Assembly (NCBI GenBank): GCA_049841135.1
Contig: JASGHK010000005.1
Coordinates: 186,001-250,000 of the forward strand
Direction: 5' to 3'
Origin: JACRCT01 sp049841135
Lineage (GTDB): Bacteria > Myxococcota > Myxococcia > Myxococcales > UBA5297
DNA length: 64,000 bases
Below the pieces are notes generated by a model that was given only the letters and a program-made list of their open reading frames with translations, was not told where the DNA came from and searched no databases. This document shows, one piece after another, positions 34,602-43,956 of this stretch. The translations under genes were made by a program, and so were the position numbers. How positions within the stretch are numbered: the first letter of the stretch is position 1; each line of letters opens with the position of its first letter.

Positions 34602-36092
34602 ATGGCTCGGTGCTCGTGGCTGGCGCTGACGGTCGCGCTCACGCTCTTCCCCGCTGCGTGTCGTGGCTCGGAGAAGCAGGCTTCCTCGCCTCCTCCGCCG
34701 CCCCAGGCCCCGCCCCACGCCCAGGCGCCAGGTGGCGCCGCCTCCACGCCCGTCGCTCCGGCGCGGCCGATAGGTGGCGTCGGAGGCAGCGGCCTGGAGC
34801 GGCCGTCGCTCGCGCCGTTGGTCGAGCGGGTGCGCCCGTCGGTGGTGGGCGTCACCACCCACCGCCGCGTCCGGGGCGGGGCCCAGGGCGACCTCGACGA
34901 CCTCTTCCGGCACTTCTTCGGCGAGCAGGGTCCGTCGATGCCGCGCCGCCCGCAGGTCGAGACCGGGCTCGGCTCGGGCTTCGTCATCGACGCCAACCGC
35001 GGGCTCGTCCTGACCAACAACCACGTGGTGGAAGGCGCCGACGAGGTGCTGGTGCGGCTGGTGGACGAGCGCGAGCTGACGGCGAAGGTGGTGGGCACCG
35101 ACCCGGCGACCGACATCGCGGTGGTCCGCTTGAAGGAGACGCGCGGCCTGGTCGCGGCGCCGCTGGGCGACTCCGACACGCTGCGGGTGGGCGACTTCGT
35201 GATGGCCATCGGCAACCCCTTCGGCCTGGAGCTGACGGTGACGAGCGGCATCATCTCCGCCAAGGCGCGGGTCATCGGGGCCGGCCCTTACGACGACTTC
35301 CTGCAGACCGATGCCGCCATCAACCCCGGCAACTCCGGCGGGCCGCTCTTCGACCTGGACGGCAACGTGGTGGGCATCAACACCGCCATCGTGGCCAGCG
35401 GCCAGGGCATCGGGTTCGCGGTGCCCATCAGCCTGGTCAAGTCGTTGCTGCCGCAGCTGGAGCAGAACGGGAAGGTCGTGCGCGGCTACCTCGCGGTGAC
35501 GGTGCAGGACCTCACCCCGGACCTCGCCAAGGCGATGGGCCTGGGCGAGCCCGGCGGCGCGCTGGTCGCCTCGGTCGAGCCGGGCGGCCCGGCGGCGGCG
35601 GCGGGGCTCAAGGCGGGGGACGTGGTCGTCGCGCTCAACGGCGAGGCGGTCAAGGACGCGGCGAGCCTCTCGCGGCGGGTGGCGGCGATGCCGCCGGGGA
35701 ACAAGATCACGCTCAAGGTCCAGCGCAAGAAGACGACCCTCGAGGCGACCGCGACGCTGGGCGAGCGGCCGGCCAAGGCGGGCCAGGGTCGGGGCAACCA
35801 GGGCGGCGGTTCGCAAGAGGAGAGCCTGGGTCTCTCGCTCCGGCCGGTGCCTCAAGAGCTGCGCCAGCAGCTGGAGATCGGCGGCGGCGCCCTGGTGACG
35901 GAGGTGCAGCCCGAGTCGCGGGCCGGGCGGGCTGGGCTGCGCCGCGGCGACGTCATCGTCGAAGCCAACAGCCAGGAGGTCCGCTCGCCCCAGGACTTCG
36001 TCACGGCGGTCCGCGCCGCCCGGGACGAGGCCGTGGTGGTGCGCATCCTTCGCGAAGGCGGTGGGCTGTTCGCGGTGATCCCCGGACCTTAG
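34602..36092 (+). CDS. HtrA/DegQ-type serine protease, lipoprotein form
   Basis: 496 aa. The signal MARCSWLALTVALTLFPAAC has lipobox PAAC, so the protease is probably membrane-anchored. The trypsin-like domain has the triad His141 (TNNHVVEG), Asp171 (ATDIAVVR) and Ser245 (NPGNSGGP). Two PDZ domains follow (about residues 300-385 and 410-495), each with a carboxylate loop and GLKAGDVVVALNGE / GLRRGDVIVEANSQ. It degrades or refolds misfolded envelope proteins. GGAGG lies 6 bp before the ATG at 34602. Confidence 0.95.
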   Translation: MARCSWLALTVALTLFPAACRGSEKQASSPPPPPQAPPHAQAPGGAASTPVAPARPIGGVGGSGLERPSLAPLVERVRPSVVGVTTHRRVRGGAQGDLDDLFRHFFGEQGPSMPRRPQVETGLGSGFVIDANRGLVLTNNHVVEGADEVLVRLVDERELTAKVVGTDPATDIAVVRLKETRGLVAAPLGDSDTLRVGDFVMAIGNPFGLELTVTSGIISAKARVIGAGPYDDFLQTDAAINPGNSGGPLFDLDGNVVGINTAIVASGQGIGFAVPISLVKSLLPQLEQNGKVVRGYLAVTVQDLTPDLAKAMGLGEPGGALVASVEPGGPAAAAGLKAGDVVVALNGEAVKDAASLSRRVAAMPPGNKITLKVQRKKTTLEATATLGERPAKAGQGRGNQGGGSQEESLGLSLRPVPQELRQQLEIGGGALVTEVQPESRAGRAGLRRGDVIVEANSQEVRSPQDFVTAVRAARDEAVVVRILREGGGLFAVIPGP

Positions 36093-36159
36093 GGACCTTA
36101 GCGAAGATCGACGAAGGGGCGACTTCGGGCCTCGGGCACTGCAGGCCGCAGGCGGCTTG

Positions 36160-36191
36160 CCCCGAAGCCGGAGCCCGCAGTCCGAAGCCCC
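36160..36191. repeat. CCGAAGCC-type dispersed repeat, copy 2
   Basis: CCCCGAAGCCGGAGCCCGCA followed by GTCCGAAGCCC closely matches 17292-17326. It lies about 70 bp after the HtrA stop. Confidence 0.5.
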
Positions 36192-36282
36192 CGGCACCCT
36201 CGTTGGTTCCGGCTCCACCGGTCGATTCGCTAGGAGCCGCCTCGAGCGCAGTGCGCTAGCATCGCGGCCGGGAGAGGACATC

Positions 36283-36906
36283 TTGCTCGATCGCACTCGC
36301 TATCCCCGTCTCGCGCAGTACGTCGACTCCCTGCCGCAGGGCCTGGCCTCGTTCCCCGAGGCGCAGGCCAAAGGCTCCATCTGCAGGGTCCTGCTCGAGA
36401 AGCACCCGCTCAAGGATCCGCAGGGACTGCCCGACGAGGTCCTGGCCTTCGTCACCAAGCCCATCGCCTCCGCGGCATGGGTCTCGGAGGCCGCGTGCAT
36501 GGGGCTGCACCTGGCCATCGGCGACGCCTACAAGATGGGCGCGGGCGAGTACGACCGCTGGCTGTACGAGCACAACGCCAGCCTGCTCGACGGCCGCTTC
36601 AGCTTCATGTTCCGGGCGGTGATGTCGCTGGCCTCGCCGGCGGTGCTGCTGCAGGGCGCGGGCGTCAAGCTGGGCGGCTTCCACAAGGGCACCGACCTCC
36701 ACATCGACAGCCGCGGCCCGACCGAGGTCCTCTTCCACCTGACCTTCCCGGCCGGCCTGTACACCGAGCTGTGCATGGCCGCGTTCCGGGCCGCGTTCCA
36801 GGTCTCGCTGGACATGACCAAGGCCAGGGACATCAGGTGCAGCCTGGTGGCGATGGGGAAAGGTCGGGCGGACTTCAAGGTGAGCTGGGCCAAGTGGGAC
36901 GCGTAG
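36283..36906 (+). CDS. Myxobacterial hypothetical protein, 207 aa
   Basis: TTG start at 36283 after GGGAGAGG; no ATG gives full length. The protein is soluble and mostly helical. The C-terminal part (FMFRAVMSLASPAVLLQGAG, GFHKGTDLHI, ...VLFHLTFPAGLYTELCMAAF) resembles the HNOB/V4R-like alpha-beta folds and the TIGR02265/DUF2378 proteins expanded in Myxococcota. I hold that assignment weakly. Function unknown. It is a single gene that converges on the 37185-43707 operon. Confidence 0.55.
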   Translation: MLDRTRYPRLAQYVDSLPQGLASFPEAQAKGSICRVLLEKHPLKDPQGLPDEVLAFVTKPIASAAWVSEAACMGLHLAIGDAYKMGAGEYDRWLYEHNASLLDGRFSFMFRAVMSLASPAVLLQGAGVKLGGFHKGTDLHIDSRGPTEVLFHLTFPAGLYTELCMAAFRAAFQVSLDMTKARDIRCSLVAMGKGRADFKVSWAKWDA

Positions 36907-36908
36907 CT

Positions 36909-37000
36909 GGCCCCTCTCCCGTCTCCCCGTCGCGATCGGATTCTACAGACTGAAGCGAAGTGGGCTCACTGCTCCGGGGAGAAGCCCGGCTCTGCTCCGC
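36909..37000. repeat. 110-bp repeat, copy c (inverted partner)
   Basis: GCCCCTCTCCCGTCTCCCCG followed by GTGGGCTCACTGCTCCGGGG and AAGCCCGGCTCTGCT matches the reverse complement of 37094-37187. The two copies form an imperfect inverted repeat around a roughly 75-base centre between convergent genes, so a long hairpin is possible in either transcript. Confidence 0.7.
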
Positions 37001-37074
37001 CCGACCACTGGCTCGACACGATGCCTGCCCGAGCAAGGGTCCGTCGGGTCCTACCCGAGTGAGACGCCGGTCGT

Positions 37075-37185
37075 GGTGTCACGCCGAAGGCCGCATCAAG
37101 CAGAGGCGGGCTTCTCCCCGGAGCAGTGGGCCCACTGCCCTTCAATCCGTGGAACCCGGTAGCGACGGGGAGACGGGAGAGGGGC
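37075..37185. repeat. 110-bp repeat, copy d
   Basis: The fullest copy of the family, opposed to copy c at 36909-37000 and parallel to copy a at 20933-21043. It ends at the stop codon of the 37185 gene. Confidence 0.7.
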
Positions 37186-38567
37186 TACAGCGCCGCGCCC
37201 ACTTCCAGTCCCACGAAGTACCGGATGTCCGTGATGGCGATCCCCTCCGGGTACGTTCGCAGCCGGGTGTTGGTCCAGCGCCCGCCGCCGCGCACGTAGA
37301 AGTACTCCACCGGGTGTCCGACGACCCACGCCTCGGCCGAGAACGCGCGGTCGGCGTTGCCCGCCGCGCGCGTCGAGACCAGGAACCGCGGCCCGCCCGA
37401 GAGCTCGAGCTGCAGCTGTTCGCCGACGATCGGCTGGAGGATCTTCAGGTGCAGCTCGGTCGAGTTGTAGCGGGTGGAGAGCACCGGTTCGTCGCACTTC
37501 ATCAGCGCCCGCTCCCACGCCATGCCGAACGAGATGCCCACCCGCGGCCAGGGGCCGCCGAAGTCGTAGCGGTACGCCGCTCGGGCGATCGTCTCGTCGT
37601 CCTCCACTCCGCACGCCGGCGGCAGCGACGGGTCGGTGCCGCCGAAGCGGGCGTTGGCGAACGTGCGCCGGTAGTGGCCCTCGAACGAGAAGTCGTTGAG
37701 CTTGCCGCCGGCCACGTCCTTCATCCCCTCGATCATCCGGAAGGGGTAGAGCGCCAGGTCGACCGAGAAGCCGGTCATCGGGCCCTGCGCCTGCGGGACG
37801 ATGGGCCGGCTGGTGCGCGCGGTGAAGTCCCGGAGCGTCGCGCCGGCCCCCACCAGCACCATCGCCATCGGGCGCTTCTCCATCGCGCTCTGAGCGTCCC
37901 TCTTCGCCCGCTCGGCCTCGCGGCTGACCTCGTTCTCGGTGTCGCCCACACCCTCCTGCGCCACCTGCGCCACCACCGGCTCCTGCTTGGGCTGCGGCGG
38001 CGGCAGCAGCACGTCCCGGTTGGCCATCAGGAAGAGGTCCATCCACCCCTTCACCACCGCCAGGTCGGTCTTCTTGGTCCAGGGCCACGCGTTCTGCCGC
38101 GTGGGCATGGCGCTCGGCTTGGAGAGCGCCACCGCGGTCAGCTTGAAGCCCTTCTCGAAGGTGAAGAGCAGGACGCGCGGCGCCTTCACCGACACGGCGA
38201 TCTTGGTGATGCCCTCGCTGGTGGTGACCGCCGGGCCCCTGAGCCTGGCCTCCTCGATGGCCTTGACCGTCGCCTCCAGGCCCACGAACCGCTCGCCCAG
38301 CCGCGCCGAGAGCGCCTCGTGGATGAGCCGGAAGGCCACCAGGTCCGGCCGGCCGTCGCTGGCGCGCAGCGGCGGGATGGCCACCACCCGCGCGCCCTGG
38401 GTGAAGTCCCCCTCGAACTTCTCCGAGAGGTCGAGCCCCAGCGAAGCGTCCTTGTTGGCGCCGGAGGAGAGGTCGAGGCCGAGCGCGTCGGCGCCGCGGG
38501 CGGCGGCCGGCGAGAGCAGGAGCGCTGCGGTGAGGGCGGGCAGTGCAATGCGCATGGTCTTGGGCAT
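37185..38567 (-). CDS. Secreted protein, FlgO-like N-terminal and barrel-like C-terminal parts
   Basis: 460 aa with a signal peptide (MPKTMRIALPALTAALLLSPAAARG). Residues 60-165 (RVVAIPPLRASDGRPDLVAFRLIHEALSARL...) are an alpha/beta domain like those used to score periplasmic ATP-independent assembly factors. A coiled linker (about 205-240) follows. The last 220 residues look like an outer-membrane barrel with many aromatic strands, ending FVGLEVGAAL. I do not recognise the exact family. It is the third gene of an operon, 20 bp downstream of the vWA lipoprotein. Confidence 0.6.
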   Translation of the reverse strand: MPKTMRIALPALTAALLLSPAAARGADALGLDLSSGANKDASLGLDLSEKFEGDFTQGARVVAIPPLRASDGRPDLVAFRLIHEALSARLGERFVGLEATVKAIEEARLRGPAVTTSEGITKIAVSVKAPRVLLFTFEKGFKLTAVALSKPSAMPTRQNAWPWTKKTDLAVVKGWMDLFLMANRDVLLPPPQPKQEPVVAQVAQEGVGDTENEVSREAERAKRDAQSAMEKRPMAMVLVGAGATLRDFTARTSRPIVPQAQGPMTGFSVDLALYPFRMIEGMKDVAGGKLNDFSFEGHYRRTFANARFGGTDPSLPPACGVEDDETIARAAYRYDFGGPWPRVGISFGMAWERALMKCDEPVLSTRYNSTELHLKILQPIVGEQLQLELSGGPRFLVSTRAAGNADRAFSAEAWVVGHPVEYFYVRGGGRWTNTRLRTYPEGIAITDIRYFVGLEVGAAL

Positions 38568-38587
38568 CGGAATCGGGGGCGGGTCGT

Positions 38588-39694
38588 TTAGGTCGGAGAG
38601 CAGGCGAACTCGACGTTGAGCACACCCGTCTTGCCCTGGGTGACGCTCTCGCAGGTCTGGTTGCAGAGGATGAGCTTGCGCGGGTCCTCCGGGTCGTCGA
38701 AGTACCAGCCCTGGCCGTTGCCGCAGAAGTCCCGGCCGTCGACCTGCGGGAAGAGCTGCTCGCCGGAGCCGTCGTCCGGCTCGAAGCGCACCTGCGCCTG
38801 GTCGCGGATGATGGTGGTCAGGTCGGGCACCGCGAACTCGCAGCCCAGCGCGTCCCGGCGGATCTGCGTGAGCGCGTTGAGGAAGGCCACGTCCGCGTTC
38901 TGCTTCACGTTGACCAGGAGCGCGCGGTCGGTCCCGCCGGCCTTGGCGAACTGGTCGAGCGTGCTCAGGTCGTCGCCGACGCCGATGACGAAGGTCTTCA
39001 CGCTCGGCGTGCCCTTGGCCGCCTCGTCGGCCACCGCGATGACGTTGGCCAGGCTGTTGGGCAGCCCCTCGGTCACCGCGGTGCAGCTCTGGTCGGGCAT
39101 GCCGTCGGTGGCCACCACCAGCACCGCACGGTGGTCGGGGTGGTCGCGCAGCCAGCCCTTCAGGTAGGCCGTCGCGCCCTCGAGCATCGGCACCGTGGGC
39201 GTGCCCCCCGACATCTGCTGCAGGTCGAGGGAGCTCTTGATGATCTCCCCGACGTCCATCGCCGCCCCCAGCGTCCCGATGGGCACCGCCGGCAGCTCGT
39301 AGGCGTCGACCTTGCACTGCGTGCGCAGCGGGAAGTACTGCAGCCCGACGCCCAGGCCCTTGAAGTCGGGGTTGGACACGAAGGACTTCATCGCCGACTT
39401 CACCGCCAGCCACTTCTGGTCGTAGTCCATCGAGTAGGACACGTCGAGGACCACCAGCAGGTCCAGCGGGTTGAGCTTGATGGGCTTGACCTCGGCGGAG
39501 CAGACCCCGCCGAAGCCCGTGTCCGGGACGTAGGCGGGCCCGGTGTCGGGCTCGTCGGCGAACCCGCCGTCCCGCACCGAGGCGTCGCGCGGCCCGGTGT
39601 CGGCGAAGCCGCCCCCGCCGGGGCGGTCGATGAGGTAGTCGGCGCAGGCGGCGCCGGTGAGCGTGAGGGCAACGAGGACGAGGGTGCGCTTCAT
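38588..39694 (-). CDS. von Willebrand factor A domain lipoprotein
   Basis: 368 aa. The signal MKRTLVLVALTLTGAAC gives a lipobox GAAC. An Asp/Gly linker (about 25-65) leads to a vWA domain (about 75-270) with the MIDAS motif DVSYSMD, a Thr in GGTPT and an Asp in VVATDGMPD, all needed to bind a divalent cation. C-terminal cysteines (LGCEF, DFCGN, LCNQTC, FACSPT) suggest disulfides. Such proteins bind other surface proteins. Middle gene of the 43707-37185 operon. Confidence 0.85.
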   Translation of the reverse strand: MKRTLVLVALTLTGAACADYLIDRPGGGGFADTGPRDASVRDGGFADEPDTGPAYVPDTGFGGVCSAEVKPIKLNPLDLLVVLDVSYSMDYDQKWLAVKSAMKSFVSNPDFKGLGVGLQYFPLRTQCKVDAYELPAVPIGTLGAAMDVGEIIKSSLDLQQMSGGTPTVPMLEGATAYLKGWLRDHPDHRAVLVVATDGMPDQSCTAVTEGLPNSLANVIAVADEAAKGTPSVKTFVIGVGDDLSTLDQFAKAGGTDRALLVNVKQNADVAFLNALTQIRRDALGCEFAVPDLTTIIRDQAQVRFEPDDGSGEQLFPQVDGRDFCGNGQGWYFDDPEDPRKLILCNQTCESVTQGKTGVLNVEFACSPT

Positions 39695-39711
39695 GATGGT
39701 GGAGTTCCTCG

Positions 39712-42700
39712 CTAGCCGCCGCAGGTGATCTTCCCGCCGCAACCGTTGTCGTGGACCCCCGGCCCCAGGGTCGCGCAGTCGCCTACCGAGCCGGAGCCGA
39801 CGTAGGGATCGCAGACGCACTTGTTCGTGCCGGAGTCGCAGGCGTTGTGGCTGTAGTTCAAGCCGCCGATGGTGGTGGCGCAGCTGCAGTTCTTGCTCTG
39901 GCCGCACGCATTCAGGCTGCCGCAGGGATTGCCCGGCGCGCCGGTCAGGCACGCGGGCGGGGTGCAGCAGGCGTTGGAGTAGCAGATCTGCGGGGCGCCG
40001 CAGGTCGACACCATCGTCCCGCCGCAGCCGTCGGCCTTGCCGTTGTCGCCGCAGTTGGCGGGGTTGAGCTTGGTGCAGCCGCAGGTCCCGCTCAGGCACC
40101 GGGCCTGCGTGTAGGGCGAGGCGGTGGAGCACGGGCAGGTGAGGTTGGTGCCGTCGCCCTTGGGCCAGGAGGCGTTCGGCGTGTCGGAGCAGACCGAGCC
40201 CTGGCCGCCGGTGGCGCTGTAGCTGGCGCAGGTCTCGTACGCCTCGCACACCTTGCTCGAATTGCAGTAGTTGCCCGACTTGCAGGTGACGTTGATCGTC
40301 TGGCCGGTGCAGGTGTTGGTGACGGGGGCGCAGCTGTCGCCGACGTTGCCCGCCGGGACGGTGGGCGGCTGGCAGCAGGCGCCGACCTCGCCGGCGTTCG
40401 CCACGTGCCCGCTCGCCGAGCAGACCATGGCGCCCAGGCAGCCGCAGGTCAGGTTGGTGCCGTCACCCCTGGGCCAGGAGGCGTTGGCGGAGGTGGTGCA
40501 CGGCGCGCCGGTGGTGCCGTTGGCGCCGTAGTTGGCGCAGGTCTCGTAGGCCGCGCACGTGCCGTTCTTGCAGTAGTTGCCCGAGGCGCAGGGCCGGTCG
40601 AGGTTACGGTTGGTGCAGGCGTCGAAGATCTGTGTGCAGGCGTCGCCGACGTTGCCGGCGGGGATGACCGGCGGGGTGCAGCAGGTGCCGCTCGTGGCCC
40701 CGCTGACCACGGCGTTGCTCTTGTAGCAGTTGCCGGCGGTGCAGCGGCAGGTCTGGCCCGTCGCGTCGCCCGGGAAGCGCGGGAAGTCGGTGGGGTCATT
40801 GCCGTTGGAGCAGATGGCGCCCACCGCGCCGGTCGCGCCGTAGAAGGCGCAGTTGTGGTTGACCACGCACTTGCCGGTGCCGCTGTCGCAGTAGTTCGCG
40901 CTCGAGCACGGCCGGGGCATCATCTGGCCGGTGCAGGCGTTGAAGATGTCGGTGCAGTCGTCGCCGACGTTGCCCGCGGGCCGGGTGGGCGGCGTGCAGC
41001 AGGCGCCCACCTCGCCGGCGCCGGCCTGGTGTGCCGCGCCCGGTCCGGAGCCGTCGGGGTCGACCGAGCAGACGCGGCCGCCGGTGCAGTTGCAGGTGCG
41101 CCCGGTGGTGTCCGCCACGCAGCTCGCGCCGGTGCAGTTGCCGGGCGGGGTCGGCCAGCGCGGGAACTCGGTGTTGTTGCTGGTGCTGCAGGGCGCGTCC
41201 TGCGCTCCGTTGGCCGGCGGGACGTGCGAGGCGCAGGTCAGGTACGGGCGGCAGGTGCCGTCGACCGGGGCGTCGCAGTAGTAGCCCGCGTCGCAGCCGC
41301 AGCTGAGCACCTCGCCGGTGCAGGCGTTCTTGAGCGTCGCGTTGTTGCAGCGCCGGTTGGGGTTGGCGCCGCAGGTGACGGTGTTGTGGCAGCAGGTGCC
41401 GGTCTGGCAGGGCACCGCGCAGCGCTTGCCGACGCACTTCTCGCCGGCGCCGGTGCAGTCGCCGTCGCCGGCGCAGACCTTGGAGGTGACGGTGCCGCAG
41501 TTGGTGTTGCCGACGGTGGCCGCGCCGTTGGAGCAGATGAGGTCGGTGCCGCCGCACGGGCAGGTCAGGAGCGAGGGCGGCGTGGCGCCGTTGCTGAAGG
41601 CGCCGCCGTTGGAGCAGACCGCGCCCTCGAGGCCGGTGGCGCTGTAGCTCGAGCAGGTCAGGTTGGTCTCGCACTGGTTGTTGGCGGTGTTGCAGTGCGT
41701 GCCCGGCGCGGTGCACCCGCACTGGGTGGTGCCGCCGGTGCAGTGGTTGGTGATGGTGCCGCAGAAGTTGGCCGGGCAGGTGTCGGGGACGCAGCACTGG
41801 CCCTCTTCCGGGCTGCTGGTGGGCAGCGGCGAGCCGCTCTTGAAGCACTCGGCGCCGGGCTGGCTGCAGGGGCAGGCCAGGTTGGTGCCGTCGCCCTTGG
41901 GGAAGCTGGGCGAGGCCCCGTTGGAGCACTTGCTGCCCTCCTGGCCGTTGGTGAAGGCCGAGCAGCCGCTGTCCGCCTCGCAGGTGTTGTTGGTGTTGTT
42001 GCAGTGGAAGCCGGCCGCCGTGCAGCGGCAGGAGATGGCCGCGCCGGTGCAGGCGTTGTTCTTGGTGACGTTGCACTCGCTGGCGCCGCAGGCGACGGTG
42101 TTGAAGCAGCACTCGCCCTTCTCGCCCGGGTCGGCCATCTGCGTCAGGCCGGGCTTGTTGCAGATGCCGCCGTTGTCGCAGGGGCAGGCGAGGTTGGTGG
42201 TGTCGTTCTGCGGGAAGAAGGTCGAGGCCCCGATGGAGCAGGGGTCGCCCGCCTCGCCGTCGGCGCCGTAGTTGGTGCAGGTGTGGTCCTGCTCGCACAG
42301 GAACGCCGGCTTGTTGCAGTGCGTCCCGGCCGTGGAGCAGCCGCAGTCGACCTGCGCGCCGGTGCAGGTGTCGAGCACGCTCTTGTTGCAGGCGTTGGGC
42401 GGGCAGACGTTGCCGTTGAGGCAGCAGGTGCCGGTCTCTTCGCCGGTGACGACCTGCGCGTCCTTGACGCACACCCCAGCCCCGGCGCACGGGCAGGCGA
42501 GGTGCGAGCCGTCGCCCTTGGGGAACGCCGGCGACGGACCGTTGGAGCACTTCTGGCCGGGCGCGCCGCTGGCGCCGAAGACGTCGCAGCCGGAGGGGAC
42601 GACGCAGCTGCCGGTGGTGCCGGGCACGTTGGTGGTGCAGACCTCGCCCGAGGGGCACGGGCAGTCGATGGTCTTGCTCGCCTCGCAGCGCTCGGGCAGG

Positions 42701-43707
42701 CCGACGCCGCAGGTGGCGGCGTAGGTGGTGTCGCAGGTGGCCGGCTTGCAGGGCGGCTCGCAGCGGCCGGCCGCGGTGCAGATGTGCGACGGGTCGCCGC
42801 ACTTGCCGCAGTCGAGGTTCTGGCCGCAGGCGCTGGTGATGCTCCCGCACTCGCGGTTGGCGGCGACGCACTCGTTGGCCAGCTCCGGCGGGTCGCAGCG
42901 GTTGCCGATGCCGCGGGCGCCGCACTTCTCCTCGCCCTGGCAGCCGCCGCAGTTGGCCAGGCCGCCGCAGCCGTTGCTGACGAAGCCGCACTCGGCGCGG
43001 ACCGCGCCACAGACGTCGACGTCGGCGGGCGGGGTGGTGCACTGCGACTCGCACACGTGGAAGGCGTCGTTGCAGACCTTTCCGGAGGGGCAGGTGCCGC
43101 AGTCGGTCAGGTTGGTGAACGGGCCGCAGCCCAGCCAGACCTGGCCGCACTGGTAGCCCAGGTCTTCACAGGTGGGGTTGGAGCAGGCCACACAGCGGTG
43201 GGTGTTGCGGTCGCACTCCTTGCTCACGTCCTTGCAGTCGCCGCAGTTGAGGCGCTCGCCGCAGGTGTTGCGCACCGCGCCGCACTCGGCGCCCAGCGCC
43301 GCGCAGTCCTTGGCCGGCACCATGCAGATGTGGCTGTCGAGCTCGCAGACCAGGCCGCCGGTGCAGCCGCCGCACTGCAGGACCACGCCCGTGCAGAAGT
43401 CGCGCACCGGTCCGCACAGCCCGTCGCAGGTCATGGGAGGACAGGCCGCGTCCGCCGGCCCGCCGGCATCGTTGGGCTCGATCGTCCCGCCGTCGTCCGT
43501 GGGGAGGGTGCCGCCGTCGCCGGTTGGGATCACGCCGCCGTCGCCGACCACCACCACCGAGCCGTCGACGATGGGCTGCGAGCCGTCCTTGGTCGCGATC
43601 GCGCCGCCGCTGTCCTCGGTCGCCTCGAGCGGCACCTCGCCGCAGTTGCAGCCCGCGAGCGCCCACGCCAGGAGCGCGGCCAGCACGACGTGAGTACGGG
43701 GGAACAT
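39712..43707 (-). CDS. Giant cysteine-rich repeat lipoprotein, 1331 aa
   Basis: The signal MFPRTHVVLAALLAWALAGC has lipobox LAGC. An Asp/Gly linker (about 20-85) is followed by some 1200 residues with more than 120 cysteines. The first third has short CGxxxNxCGxxLxCGxC units. From about residue 390 there are around nine longer units of 70-95 residues with the pattern CxxYGAxGxxGxxCSNGxxxxFPxGDGTNLxCPC...CCxPxxxPAGNVGDxC...NxCTGQ.... It is likely a rigid, disulfide-rich surface fibre. It heads an operon with a vWA lipoprotein and a barrel-like protein, suggesting a jointly assembled surface structure. Start ATG at 43707. Confidence 0.85.
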   Translation of the reverse strand: MFPRTHVVLAALLAWALAGCNCGEVPLEATEDSGGAIATKDGSQPIVDGSVVVVGDGGVIPTGDGGTLPTDDGGTIEPNDAGGPADAACPPMTCDGLCGPVRDFCTGVVLQCGGCTGGLVCELDSHICMVPAKDCAALGAECGAVRNTCGERLNCGDCKDVSKECDRNTHRCVACSNPTCEDLGYQCGQVWLGCGPFTNLTDCGTCPSGKVCNDAFHVCESQCTTPPADVDVCGAVRAECGFVSNGCGGLANCGGCQGEEKCGARGIGNRCDPPELANECVAANRECGSITSACGQNLDCGKCGDPSHICTAAGRCEPPCKPATCDTTYAATCGVGLPERCEASKTIDCPCPSGEVCTTNVPGTTGSCVVPSGCDVFGASGAPGQKCSNGPSPAFPKGDGSHLACPCAGAGVCVKDAQVVTGEETGTCCLNGNVCPPNACNKSVLDTCTGAQVDCGCSTAGTHCNKPAFLCEQDHTCTNYGADGEAGDPCSIGASTFFPQNDTTNLACPCDNGGICNKPGLTQMADPGEKGECCFNTVACGASECNVTKNNACTGAAISCRCTAAGFHCNNTNNTCEADSGCSAFTNGQEGSKCSNGASPSFPKGDGTNLACPCSQPGAECFKSGSPLPTSSPEEGQCCVPDTCPANFCGTITNHCTGGTTQCGCTAPGTHCNTANNQCETNLTCSSYSATGLEGAVCSNGGAFSNGATPPSLLTCPCGGTDLICSNGAATVGNTNCGTVTSKVCAGDGDCTGAGEKCVGKRCAVPCQTGTCCHNTVTCGANPNRRCNNATLKNACTGEVLSCGCDAGYYCDAPVDGTCRPYLTCASHVPPANGAQDAPCSTSNNTEFPRWPTPPGNCTGASCVADTTGRTCNCTGGRVCSVDPDGSGPGAAHQAGAGEVGACCTPPTRPAGNVGDDCTDIFNACTGQMMPRPCSSANYCDSGTGKCVVNHNCAFYGATGAVGAICSNGNDPTDFPRFPGDATGQTCRCTAGNCYKSNAVVSGATSGTCCTPPVIPAGNVGDACTQIFDACTNRNLDRPCASGNYCKNGTCAAYETCANYGANGTTGAPCTTSANASWPRGDGTNLTCGCLGAMVCSASGHVANAGEVGACCQPPTVPAGNVGDSCAPVTNTCTGQTINVTCKSGNYCNSSKVCEAYETCASYSATGGQGSVCSDTPNASWPKGDGTNLTCPCSTASPYTQARCLSGTCGCTKLNPANCGDNGKADGCGGTMVSTCGAPQICYSNACCTPPACLTGAPGNPCGSLNACGQSKNCSCATTIGGLNYSHNACDSGTNKCVCDPYVGSGSVGDCATLGPGVHDNGCGGKITCGG

Positions 43708-43956
43708 GAAGCCTCCGCGGCAGAACAGGGCGGCGATTATAGAGCCACCCCTGCGGGCTGCCACTTGCCGGTTTGCTGCCCGAACGACCGGTCCAGGGGC
43801 GGATTCGAACGCTCCTCGTCCGGCTTCTGAGTGGCCGCCTGGACGGCTTCTGGACTGGGACGCCCTATCTAATGTGGTGACTCACCGCCTCACGACCGCA
43901 AGTACCTGATCCATGGTGCGATTTCGGGCACCCAGAACGGGCCTGATTTCAGGCGC

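Noticed and set aside
40100..42900. CRISPR-like regular repeats
   Set aside because: The periodicity comes from protein repeats of 70-95 codons with many synonymous and non-synonymous differences. No constant direct repeats or spacers exist anywhere in the window.
39751..43830. A 1359-codon open frame on the plus strand opposite the cysteine-rich gene
   Set aside because: Its product is almost entirely Ala/Gly/Val/Arg without domains, while the minus strand encodes a signal peptide and regular cysteine repeats. It is a high-GC shadow.
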